Shown: positions 21,817-27,486 of the stretch, one piece after another
Layout of the letters: every line of letters begins with the position of its first letter
How positions within the stretch are numbered: the first letter of the stretch is position 1
Virus record (IMG/VR): IMGVR_UViG_3300032213_001039
Span: 1 to 27,486 of that record
DNA from: a virus
Reading direction: 5' to 3' (one strand)
DNA length: 27,486 bases
The notes under the pieces: model-generated
The model's input: the letters and a program-made list of their open reading frames with translations, nothing else
Databases searched by the model: none
Told to the model about the DNA's origin: nothing
Program-made: the position numbers and the translations under genes

Positions 21817-22908
21817 ATGGCCAACGCCGCACCGATCACGCTTGAGCAGCTGTTCCGCTTCAATCGCGGACTGCCGCACCAGCTGGCAGCGATCGCGCTG
21901 CTTGAGCAGGATCTGGCCGTCAACGGCTACGCCGCCGCGATGCGCCGCGATCGGGCATGGTTCAACACCTGGAGCCAGGACGGCAAGCAGGTGGACCTGG
22001 CGGCCGCTCTCAAGCTGATCAAGCAGTTTGAAGGCTTTCACCTTGAGGCCTACCCCGACCCGGCCAGTGGCGGCGACCCGTGGACGATCGGCGTTGGCAC
22101 CACCCGCTACAGCGACGGCCGGCCGGTCAAACGTGGCGACAAGATCAACGCGGTCGAGGCCGACATGCTGCTGCGGCAAGAAGTCGATCGGATCGCCGAG
22201 AAGTTGCGCACCACCATCCCGGCCTGGTCAGAGATGGCCGACCACCAGAAGTGCGCGCTGATCAGCTTCGCCTACAACCTCGGCGATGGCTTCTATGGCG
22301 CCGAAGGGTTCGAGACGATCAGCAAACGGCTGCGCGAGAAAGACTGGGCCAAGGTGCCCGACGCGCTGCTGCTCTACCGCAACCCCGGCACCAACGTCGA
22401 GGCCGGCCTGAAGCGCCGCAGAAAGGCCGAGGGCAGCCTGTGGAACCATGGCAAGGCACCGACGCAACCTGAGCAGGCTTTGCCCTACAAGGTTGGCCCG
22501 GCGGATCCGTTCAGCACCAAGCTGTCAGCGCATTTCACTCTTGGCGAGTTTGCGCTGGGTGATCCGGCCCGGCGGTTCATCGCGCAACATCAGATCGACA
22601 CCGCAGCCGAGCTGGCAGCCTTCCTCGAGCGGGTGCGGGTGGCCTTCGGCGGCAAGCTCATCACGATCACCTCCGGCTACCGACCCGCAGCGATCAACAA
22701 GGCAGTCGGTGGCGCCAGCAGCTCCGAGCATCTTTACGATGCCCCGGGCGTTGGTGCGGTGGATTTCTACGTGGATGGCGCCGACATCTACAAGGTGCAG
22801 GACTGGTGCGATCGCGAGTGGCCCTACTCGCTTGGCTACGGCGCCCCGAAGGGCTTTGTCCATCTCGGCATCCGCCAGGGCCGGCCTAAGGTTCGCTGGG
22901 TCTACTGA
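21817..22908 (+). CDS. Bifunctional endolysin: GH24 muramidase plus M15 peptidase
   Basis: The 363-residue product degrades peptidoglycan for lysis. Residues 1-58 are a helical N-terminal segment. Residues 60-220 are a GH24 lysozyme with catalytic E72, D81 and T90 (FEGFHLEAYPD...WTIGVGT), spaced as in T4 lysozyme apart from a 3-residue insertion. A linker near 221-238 leads to an M15_3-type D-Ala-D-Ala peptidase: ITSGYRP, zinc-ligand candidates H305 and D316 (SEH...AVDF) and H349 in FVHLGIR. The H305-D316 spacing is four residues longer than the usual SxHxxGxAxD. No signal peptide or SAR segment is visible, so it should depend on a holin. Confidence 0.93.
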   Translation: MANAAPITLEQLFRFNRGLPHQLAAIALLEQDLAVNGYAAAMRRDRAWFNTWSQDGKQVDLAAALKLIKQFEGFHLEAYPDPASGGDPWTIGVGTTRYSDGRPVKRGDKINAVEADMLLRQEVDRIAEKLRTTIPAWSEMADHQKCALISFAYNLGDGFYGAEGFETISKRLREKDWAKVPDALLLYRNPGTNVEAGLKRRRKAEGSLWNHGKAPTQPEQALPYKVGPADPFSTKLSAHFTLGEFALGDPARRFIAQHQIDTAAELAAFLERVRVAFGGKLITITSGYRPAAINKAVGGASSSEHLYDAPGVGAVDFYVDGADIYKVQDWCDREWPYSLGYGAPKGFVHLGIRQGRPKVRWVY

Positions 22909-22915
22909 CCAGCGC

Positions 22916-23431
22916 ATGATCCTGCCCGACTATGAGATCCACCACCTGTGCAGCAAGCACGCGATGGTGGTGCCGTTCGATCCCGAGCTGCTCAACCCCG
23001 CCAGCATCGATGTCCTGCTGGGTGATCGGTTGATGGTGGAAGTTGAGTATCGCCACGACCTGGAGATCCTCGGCATCGCCCACTACACCCAGGCTGATCC
23101 TTACTGGCTGGCGCCGGGTGAGTTCTGCCTGGCGGAAACCCGCGAGATCTTCAACCTGCCGGATTTCATCGCGGCGCAGTTCGTGCTCAAGTCCAGCCGC
23201 GCGCGAGAGGGCCTCGAGCACCTGCTGGCTGGTTTCTGTGATCCTGGGTGGCATGGCAGCCGGCTGACGATGGAGCTCAGCAACGCGCGCCGCTATCACT
23301 CGATCCCGATCTGGCCCGGCATGAAGATCGGCCAGATGGTCTTCCAGAAGATGCAAGGCATCCCAGCCAGCACCTATGCGGTGACCGGCCGCTACAACCG
23401 GGATGAGGCGGTCACCGCCAGCAAGGGCTAA
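22916..23431 (+). CDS. dCTP deaminase/dUTPase-family protein
   Basis: The 171-residue product belongs to the trimeric Dcd/dUTPase fold. Motifs present are SIDVLLGD (near 30), LKSSRAREGL (91-100), GFCDPGWHG (106-114), LTMELSN with the probable deaminase Glu E120, and IWPGMKIGQMVF. The motifs fit dCTP deaminase better than plain dUTPase because the substrate-pocket Glu is present. It would supply dUMP/dUTP for dTTP synthesis or limit dUTP. It is the last gene of the late operon, an unusual place for a nucleotide-metabolism gene. ATG 22916 follows the endolysin stop by 7 bp. Confidence 0.87.
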   Translation: MILPDYEIHHLCSKHAMVVPFDPELLNPASIDVLLGDRLMVEVEYRHDLEILGIAHYTQADPYWLAPGEFCLAETREIFNLPDFIAAQFVLKSSRAREGLEHLLAGFCDPGWHGSRLTMELSNARRYHSIPIWPGMKIGQMVFQKMQGIPASTYAVTGRYNRDEAVTASKG

Positions 23432-23453
23432 CCTGAACCCGTGGAGAGACTTG

Positions 23454-23484
23454 AGCCCGGCGGTGCATGACGCCGGGCTTTTTT
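23454..23484 (+). terminator. Rho-independent terminator of the late operon
   Basis: The stem AGCCCGGCG (23454-23462) pairs with CGCCGGGCT (23471-23479) around an 8-base loop and runs into six T residues ending at 23484. It ends plus-strand transcription just before the convergent integrase gene, whose stop codon lies in the T-tract. The minus-strand side lacks a T-tract. Confidence 0.92.
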
Positions 23485-24589
23485 ATGCCACCAGTGCCGC
23501 CACCTTGGCCGCTGCGGCCGCTGCAGCCTCATCGATGAGGTGCGCATACCGCTGGGTGGTCTGCGGGCTGGCGTGGCCCAGCAGGCCGCCGATCTGCGGC
23601 AGGGAGAGGCCGGCGCTTACACCCAGGCTGGCGAAGTTGTGCCGCAGGTCATGCACCCGCAGGTTGCGGATTCCGGCCGCGGCCAGCAGGTCGTCCCACA
23701 TCCGCCAGTAGCCGACCAGGTGGCCGTCATCGTCGCCGGCGATCACCCACTCGCTGTTTGATCGGCGCCGCAGCTGCTCGAGCACGGCCACGGCCGCCGG
23801 CGGCAGATGCACCTTCCGCTCGTCGCCGTCCTGCCCGGTCTTGTGCGCCTCGGCCGGCACCTTCAGCACCGCCAGCTCGAGGTCGATCCACTGCCACCGC
23901 GCGCACATCAGCTCGCGGATGCGGCAGCCGGTGACCAGCAGCAGCCGCACCAGCTGCGCGAACCGCCACCGCACACCAGCCTCGGCGAACGTGTCCAGCG
24001 CCGCCAGCAGCCGCTTCAGCTCGTCGCGGGTCAGATACCGCCGGCGCTTGCGTTCGGTGTTGGCCTGAATCCCCTTGCATGGGTTGGTGCCCTTGGCGCG
24101 GATGCTCCAGAGCTCGGCAAGGTTCATCGCCTTGCGCAGCACCGCCAGCGCGCGGTTCTGCTGGCCGCGGGGAAGCTCCTCGATCATGTCCATCACTTGC
24201 ATGGCCTGCAGCGTGGCAACCTTCTCCGCGCCGATCTGCGGCAGGATGTGCCGCCGCCAGAGCACTTCGTAGCCGGTCGATGTGGAGGCCCGGACGTGCT
24301 TGGCATAGTGCTTCTCTTTCACCAGCTCGGCGAGCTCGGCGATCGTCTTGCCCTGGCGCAGCAGCTGCTTGTCGGTGCCCGGTGCTTCACCCTTGGCGAC
24401 GGCCGCGAGGATCTTGATCGCCTCCTCCCGGGCCATGGTCAGGCTGACCACTTCGGCTCGGCCGATCTTGTGCGTCTGCTGCTTGCCGCTGGGCTCCCGG
24501 TAGCGGACGTAATAGGTGCGGACTCCCGTGGGTAGCACCATCAAGCCGAGGCCGGAGATCTTCCGATCGGGCTGCCATTCGCGCTTCAT
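23483..24589 (-). CDS. int: Tyrosine recombinase integrase
   Basis: The 368-residue enzyme integrates and excises the phage genome. An N-terminal arm-binding domain of the DUF4102-like type (LMVLPTGVRTYYVRYREPSG) is followed by a core-binding domain (about 80-175) and the catalytic domain. From the chosen start the catalytic set is R223 (TGCRIREL), K250 (AHKTG), H313 and R316 (HDLRH), H339 (LLGHAS) and nucleophile Y348 (QRYAHL), all present. ATG 24589 is preferred because GGGAGAG lies 6 nt upstream; the alternative ATG at 24604 has no such site. The attP lies directly upstream, and arm-like repeats overlap the start region, suggesting autoregulation. Confidence 0.94.
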   Translation of the reverse strand: MKREWQPDRKISGLGLMVLPTGVRTYYVRYREPSGKQQTHKIGRAEVVSLTMAREEAIKILAAVAKGEAPGTDKQLLRQGKTIAELAELVKEKHYAKHVRASTSTGYEVLWRRHILPQIGAEKVATLQAMQVMDMIEELPRGQQNRALAVLRKAMNLAELWSIRAKGTNPCKGIQANTERKRRRYLTRDELKRLLAALDTFAEAGVRWRFAQLVRLLLVTGCRIRELMCARWQWIDLELAVLKVPAEAHKTGQDGDERKVHLPPAAVAVLEQLRRRSNSEWVIAGDDDGHLVGYWRMWDDLLAAAGIRNLRVHDLRHNFASLGVSAGLSLPQIGGLLGHASPQTTQRYAHLIDEAAAAAAAKVAALVA

Positions 24590-24603
24590 TTCACGCTCTC
24601 CCA

Positions 24604-24874
24604 TTCGCGCACTATTCGCGCAGATTTGCGCGAACGGCCGGGATCTTGCGCGAACGACCGTGAACGGGTCAATCAGAAAAGGCGTGATGAATCAGAGCGA
24701 TAGTGAAGATTCGTGAACCAACGTGAAGGCTGCGAACGAAGCTGAAAATCGCAGTGTCGGTGGTTCGATTCCGCCCCTGGGCACCAAAAACCGCAGCAAG
24801 ATCAGCCACTTAAACGAACAGCTCAGAGGGGCTGCAGAAGCTCGCCGAAGCCGTTTGCGCACTATTCGCGCAGA
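24604..24874 (+). other. attP region: tRNA-Phe(GAA) 3'-half core with flanking arm repeats
   Basis: The core at 24742-24786 reads as the 3' half of tRNA-Phe: anticodon loop CTGAAAA (anticodon GAA), stem strand TCGCA, variable loop GTGTC, T-arm GGTGG-TTCGATT-CCGCC (24759-24775), acceptor strand CCTGGGC, A, and CCA (24784-24786). The 5' half of a tRNA is absent. The octamer TTCGCGCA or its complement occurs at 24604, 24615, 24627, 24647 and 24865. An 18-bp perfect repeat lies on both sides of the core (24607-24624 and 24857-24874). This is the layout of an attP with P and P' arms; the crossover is probably near the anticodon loop. Apart from the 3' end of the next minus-strand gene (24810 onward), no gene lies in this stretch. 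Confidence 0.85.
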
Positions 24875-25439
24875 AGCCGGCAGCCCACCATGTCACCCTC
24901 GGTGAGACAAACGGTCGCAGCCGATCGTTGGCTAGGAAGTAGCTCGGAGCACGCTGGATTTGCTGCCGGATTCCGCGACTGATGATCTCCCGCCCCATCG
25001 CCCAGCCCTGCAGGTGGCACGTGGCGCCATCGACCAGGATCCAGGCGAATGGTGCGGCGAGCTTCTGCGGCGTGATCTCGCGCTCAAATAGGTAGAGGCG
25101 GTTCCCGGGGCGGACGGTGGCGCGCACCTCCCAGAGGCCGCCCACATCGGGCTCGCAGAAGCCGGCGTCGGTGGCCAGATAGCGCCAGTCGATCGGCAGA
25201 TCAAAGAACAGGTGCAGCGCCACCTCTGCGATGGCGCCTGGCACGTCAGTGGCCTGGCATGTCTGGCCGCCGGAATGATCGAAGGATCCAGCTCGACGGC
25301 GATTGCCTCGGCGCGCGTGCGCAACCTGGGTGGCATTGCTCACCAGGTCGGTGGTCAGTGTGATCTTCAGCGGTGGGAGAGCTGCTGCGATCAGCTTGCC
25401 GCATCCTGGCCAGCTTGCCGGGCGCTTCGGCGGGGTCAT
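24810..25439 (-). CDS. Uncharacterised phage protein, possibly nuclease-like fold
   Basis: The coherent part begins near KITLTTDLVSNATQ and continues with RRAGSFDHSGGQTCQATDVP, GAIAEVALHLFFDLP, CEPDVGGLWEVRATVRPGN and PFAWILVDGATCHLQGWAMG. The order E (AIAEVAL), D (PDVG) and ExR (WEVRA) suggests a restriction-endonuclease-like core, which is inference. The true start is uncertain: ATG 25439 (or 25463) lies inside the preceding gene, GTG 25343 is another option and a CTG precedes KITLTT. The last 30 residues cross the right attP repeat and look unlike protein, so the original stop may be lost. Confidence 0.6.
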   Translation of the reverse strand: MTPPKRPASWPGCGKLIAAALPPLKITLTTDLVSNATQVAHARRGNRRRAGSFDHSGGQTCQATDVPGAIAEVALHLFFDLPIDWRYLATDAGFCEPDVGGLWEVRATVRPGNRLYLFEREITPQKLAAPFAWILVDGATCHLQGWAMGREIISRGIRQQIQRAPSYFLANDRLRPFVSPRVTWWAAGFCANSAQTASASFCSPSELFV

Positions 25440-25554
25440 CCATCTCGCGCAGGCACCAGTCATCGACGCCGTGGCTCTCGGCCCAATACTGCGCGGCGAT
25501 GTGAGTGGGGAACGGTCCGACCAGCCAGGGGCCGATCTCGATGGCGTAGGTCAT
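25246..25554 (-). CDS. Small hypothetical protein overlapping the next gene
   Basis: The first 50 residues (MTYAIEIGPWLVGPFPTHIA, then AAQYWAESHGVDDWCLREMD) look like a genuine small phage protein with an aromatic beta start and one helix. The second half, rich in Arg, Pro, Ser and rare codons, overlaps the neighbour's 5' half in another frame and looks non-coding, so a stop may have been lost. No Shine-Dalgarno motif is evident. The function is unknown. Confidence 0.55.
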   Translation of the reverse strand: MTYAIEIGPWLVGPFPTHIAAQYWAESHGVDDWCLREMDDPAEAPGKLARMRQADRSSSPTAEDHTDHRPGEQCHPGCARAPRQSPSSWILRSFRRPDMPGH

Positions 25555-25594
25555 GGGTGAAAAGGTAAGGGCCGCCGAAGCGGCCCGGTGAGGG

Positions 25595-25798
25595 TTAGGC
25601 GTTGACCGGCACGATCTGCAGCATCGCCCGCACTTCGGGGCAGCTGATGGCTGCGATGCGCTTCTGAGCTAGGGCGAAGGACCCGCACCAGCTCAGCGCC
25701 TTGGTGTCGAAGCACACGGCATGGGTGTAGGTGCGTTCGGTGGTGCGCTTGGCGATCTCGCCATTGGGAAGGGTTGCGGTCAGGGTGGTCTTAGCCAT
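25595..25798 (-). CDS. Small hypothetical protein (67 aa)
   Basis: The product begins MAKTTLTATLPNGEIAKRTT and continues with ERTYTHAVCFDTKALSW. A two-strand beta start with a PNG-turn is followed by a helix (FALAQKRIAAI). Similar short proteins with a LPNG...R.T.RTYTHAV pattern occur, from memory, in cyanobacteria and their phages; the function is unknown. It is the first gene of a leftward group and is preceded by the divergent regulatory region. Confidence 0.7.
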   Translation of the reverse strand: MAKTTLTATLPNGEIAKRTTERTYTHAVCFDTKALSWCGSFALAQKRIAAISCPEVRAMLQIVPVNA

Positions 25799-25950
25799 GG
25801 CTTGGAGAGCGGTGGGAGCCGTGCCCCCGATGAACTAACTATACACCGCCGACGGTGCCCTTCCTCGATCAAGGCCAGCCCGTTCACAATCCGTCACACA
25901 CCGGACGATCCGGTTGCGTCCGTTACCGTTGGCCCAGCGGCGGTCATCCC
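25799..25950. promoter_or_regulatory. Divergent intergenic region with promoter and operator candidates
   Basis: The only sizeable gap between divergent genes. On the minus strand TATAGT (25838-25843) could be a -10 box for the leftward genes; no good -35 was found. A perfect inverted repeat ACCGG-acgat-CCGGT spans 25900-25914 and could be an operator. The rest shows nothing recognisable. Confidence 0.35.
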
Positions 25951-26136
25951 ATGCGGGCGTTCCTGATCGAGATCACCGCCAAGGTGGTGTTTCGCTCCGA
26001 CACCGACCCAGACGAGCTGCCGGCTGATCTCTACAGCCGCATCACAGAGCACATCGGCAACGACGACGACATCCTCGAGCTTTCAGTCGAGGCCTTGCCC
26101 CTGCCGCTCGATCTTGGTGGACAAAGCACACATTGA
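25951..26136 (+). CDS. Small acidic hypothetical protein (61 aa)
   Basis: From ATG 25951 the protein reads MRAFLIEITAKVVFRSDTDP and goes on to LYSRITEHIGNDDDILELSV. This is a beta-alpha-beta pattern with an acidic loop. I do not recognise a family. Its end overlaps the HNH gene by 20 bp, suggesting a two-gene unit with it. In-frame codons upstream to 25855 lie in the regulatory gap and do not look coding. Confidence 0.6.
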   Translation: MRAFLIEITAKVVFRSDTDPDELPADLYSRITEHIGNDDDILELSVEALPLPLDLGGQSTH

Positions 26137-26422
26137 CGGCACCCGCCTGGTTACCCGGCGATCGGCCCGCGACCAGATCCACCTGGCATGGAACTATCGC
26201 TGCGCCTATTGCGACGACCCGCTCGGCCGCAGCCCAACGCTCGATCACGTGGTGCCCAAGGTGCACGGCGGCCTGACCGTCCGCGAGAACCTGGTCAGCT
26301 GCTGCCTCATGTGCAACAGCCAGAAGGGTCACAAGCCATGGGTGGACTGGTATCGCCAGCAGCCGTTCTGGTCATCCATCGGCGAGTGGGCAATCGCTCG
26401 GTGGGTGGCAGGTGAGACCTAG
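26117..26422 (+). CDS. HNH endonuclease
   Basis: The 101-residue product is a minimal HNH nuclease. Zinc-ribbon cysteines are C29/C32 (CAYC) and C63/C66 (CLMC). The catalytic core is LDHVVPKVHGG (D43, H44), N58 in ENLVSC and N67 in CNSQKG. The intact motif predicts DNA nicking or cleavage. Small phage HNH proteins either act with the terminase in packaging or are free-standing homing enzymes; distance from the terminase favours the latter, without proof. The start is GTG 26117 (TTG 26114 possible). It overlaps the preceding gene, and its stop overlaps the convergent small gene. Confidence 0.88.
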   Translation: MDKAHIDGTRLVTRRSARDQIHLAWNYRCAYCDDPLGRSPTLDHVVPKVHGGLTVRENLVSCCLMCNSQKGHKPWVDWYRQQPFWSSIGEWAIARWVAGET

Positions 26423-26592
26423 CGCGTCAGCAGGTGGTTGAGATAGAGCTCCGCCTGCCATAGGTCGCTCGAGTAACGGCACACCCCATGGGCGCAGCTG
26501 CGGTAGTACAGCTCACCACCACCGGCGGGCTCAAGCGTTTCGATCCAGCCGCCGTCGCGATCCATGCGGCTTATCACCACCGGTTCACTCAT
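26419..26592 (-). CDS. Small hypothetical protein (57 aa)
   Basis: The product reads MSEPVVISRMDRDGGWIETL, has a GELYYRSCAHGVCRYSS centre and ends LYLNHLLTR. It contains a CAHGVC pair that might bind metal. The ATG overlaps the upstream stop as ATGA, which strongly supports translation. It is convergent with the HNH gene, and the two stops share bases. The function is unknown. Confidence 0.68.
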   Translation of the reverse strand: MSEPVVISRMDRDGGWIETLEPAGGGELYYRSCAHGVCRYSSDLWQAELYLNHLLTR

Positions 26593-26918
26593 GGCCGATC
26601 GAGCACGAATAGCTCACATCGTGCGGCAAAACGGCCGCCGCTCTGGCGCGCTTCTGGGAAATCAAGATTGCAGCGCTTGCGCGTCGTCTCCCATTGCACG
26701 CAGTCCCAGCACATCGTCGGCGCACCAACCGGCCGGATCTTGGCCCGCGCCATCTGGAAGATCGACTGCGCGCGCAGCATCGCATCCTGCAGCCGGATCG
26801 TGCCGGTGTCGGCCTCGAGCTGGTGCTCAGGCTTCGGCCCCAGCACGACGCGAGCGTGCCAGTTACGGTCGGCCCGATCGCAGAAGAGAAGCAACCGGCC
26901 GCCGTAGAGGCTGATCAT
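26589..26918 (-). CDS. Cysteine-cluster protein (putative metal-binding)
   Basis: The 109-residue product has a C-terminal cluster C-x2-C-x9-C-x17-C (TMCWDCVQWETTRKRC, then GRFAARCELF), a likely zinc or iron-sulfur site. The N-terminal half (LYGGRLLLFCDRADRNWHAR) is less distinctive. Small phage proteins ending in a CxxC...RC...P...A..C pattern are common in cyanophages from memory; the role is unknown. It is linked to both neighbours by ATGA overlaps. Confidence 0.72.
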   Translation of the reverse strand: MISLYGGRLLLFCDRADRNWHARVVLGPKPEHQLEADTGTIRLQDAMLRAQSIFQMARAKIRPVGAPTMCWDCVQWETTRKRCNLDFPEARQSGGRFAARCELFVLDRP

Positions 26919-27157
26919 TCGACCTCGCCGTAGCTTGGCGCGTGGTAGAGCCGCTCCAGGATCATGCTGGCGGGTTCGTCTTCGTTGAGACCCGAGACAA
27001 CATATGCCGCCAAAGGGTCAGTTTTATCGGCCGAAACGAACACGATCGAGGTGTCACGCTCCTTCACCACCAGCAGGCTGGTCCGTGGGCTGCGCACCAG
27101 CAGCGCAACCGCCAGCCGTTCCCAGAAGCTCAGGCTTGCCAAGTGTGATCCGTTCAT
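26915..27157 (-). CDS. Small hypothetical protein (80 aa)
   Basis: ATG 27157, which overlaps the DUF3310 stop as ATGA, is chosen over ATG 27193 inside that gene. The product begins MNGSHLASLSFWERLAVALL, followed by a strand-rich middle (TSLLVVKERDTSIVFVSA) and an acidic end. A short helix plus beta hairpin is likely. No family is recognised. Confidence 0.68.
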   Translation of the reverse strand: MNGSHLASLSFWERLAVALLVRSPRTSLLVVKERDTSIVFVSADKTDPLAAYVVSGLNEDEPASMILERLYHAPSYGEVE

Positions 27158-27372
27158 GGCTCCAGTTTGCCGAGCAGTCGGGCGAGATACCACTGCCCCT
27201 TAGCCAGTGAGTCCTGCCCCTTGTGCCGCTCGCGCCAGATGTACTTGATCGCGTTTCCCTTGCAGTAGCCGCGGAACTCCTCGGGCGTCAGCGCGGCCTC
27301 GATCGCGTCGATGCACTCGATTTCGCCCTGGCGGTAGTGCGGTGGCTGGTTGACCAAATCGATGTCAGGCAT
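27154..27372 (-). CDS. DUF3310 protein (SaV-like)
   Basis: The 72-residue product matches the DUF3310 pattern: VNQPPHYRQGEIECIDAIEA, then FRGYCKGNAIKYIWRERHKG and AKGQWYLARLL. The family is common in early regions of phages and has been linked to nucleotide kinases because it occurs fused to them; the function is not established. It is probably the second gene of a minus-strand early operon. Confidence 0.9.
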   Translation of the reverse strand: MPDIDLVNQPPHYRQGEIECIDAIEAALTPEEFRGYCKGNAIKYIWRERHKGQDSLAKGQWYLARLLGKLEP

Positions 27373-27383
27373 TGGCGTTTTGA

Positions 27384-27486
27384 TCAGATAACGGTTCTGG
27401 TCTGGTAGTTGGGATCGTCAGTGTCAGGGCCGAAGCCACTGGGGGCTGGGTCTTGGGTGGTGGGCACGGCGGTTGGCGCGTCGGCC
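27384..27486 (-). CDS. C-terminal fragment of a gene entering from the right
   Basis: A minus-strand frame is open from the window edge to a TGA at 27384-27386. The 33 visible residues are Pro/Asp/Thr-rich (ADAPTAVPTTQDPAPSGFGP, then DTDDPNYQTRTVI). This is typical of a flexible acidic C-terminal tail. It is too short to identify and is upstream of and in line with the DUF3310 gene. Confidence 0.45.
   Translation of the reverse strand, partial: ADAPTAVPTTQDPAPSGFGPDTDDPNYQTRTVI

Noticed and set aside
22448-22915. Long N-terminal extension of the dCTP deaminase frame
   Set aside because: It runs inside the endolysin gene in another frame; the conserved fold begins at ATG 22916.
23454-23484. 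Bidirectional terminator for the integrase as well
   Set aside because: On the minus strand the stem is followed by CTCAAG and no T-tract, so only plus-strand termination is supported.
24742-24786. A complete functional tRNA gene
   Set aside because: Only the anticodon loop to the CCA end is present. No D-arm or 5' acceptor strand precedes it, so it is an attachment core.
25231-25336. Minus-strand frame reading AEAIAVELDPSIIPAARHA as an exon-like piece of the neighbouring gene
   Set aside because: It has attractive codon use, but the other frame is continuous and carries the coherent NRRRAG...ATDVPGAIAE segment; using both would need two frameshifts.

Overview
The window holds most of the late half of a temperate, lambda-like siphovirus whose host is very probably a cyanobacterium of the Synechococcus/Cyanobium type. 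Host evidence: at least six copies of the cyanobacterial HIP1 octamer GCGATCGC, an attachment core that is the 3' half of a bacterial tRNA-Phe(GAA) gene, and several small proteins of a kind I associate, from memory, with cyanophages. Most of the window is GC-rich. The first 12 bases are an Illumina adapter remnant, so position 1 is a contig end. The last gene runs off the right edge.

Layout. Positions 161-23431 form one dense plus-strand late operon in almost exact lambda order: small terminase (Nu1), large terminase (A), W-like connector, portal (B), a prohead protease fused to the major capsid protein, a terminator, FII-like joiner, U-like tail terminator, tail tube (V), G and G-T chaperones made by programmed -1 frameshifting, tape measure (H), M, L, K, I and J. 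A spike/fibre, two small tail-associated proteins, a cluster of very small genes that includes membrane proteins, a bifunctional endolysin and a dCTP deaminase-like protein follow. Many junctions are ATGA, GTGA or TGATG overlaps, which implies translational coupling. A strong terminator closes the operon at 23454-23484.

From 23483 the organisation changes. A minus-strand tyrosine integrase is followed by an attP region (24604-24874): a tRNA-Phe-derived core flanked by copies of an integrase-arm-like octamer, with one 18-bp direct repeat on both sides. This shows an intact attP rather than a prophage junction. Beyond it lies an early/accessory region of small genes in both orientations: an uncharacterised protein that may be nuclease-like, an HNH endonuclease, a Cys-cluster protein, a DUF3310 protein and others. 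No CI-like repressor, replication gene or antirepressor is visible; these presumably lie beyond the right edge.

The most unusual content is (i) a self-processing Hint domain (mini-intein / BIL-like, 130 residues, no homing endonuclease, Ala at +1) in the Gly-rich N-terminus of the J-like tail-tip protein, flanked by a duplicated IVGAGGGGG peptide, and (ii) an apparently circularly permuted M23 (LytM) peptidase domain inside the tape measure protein.
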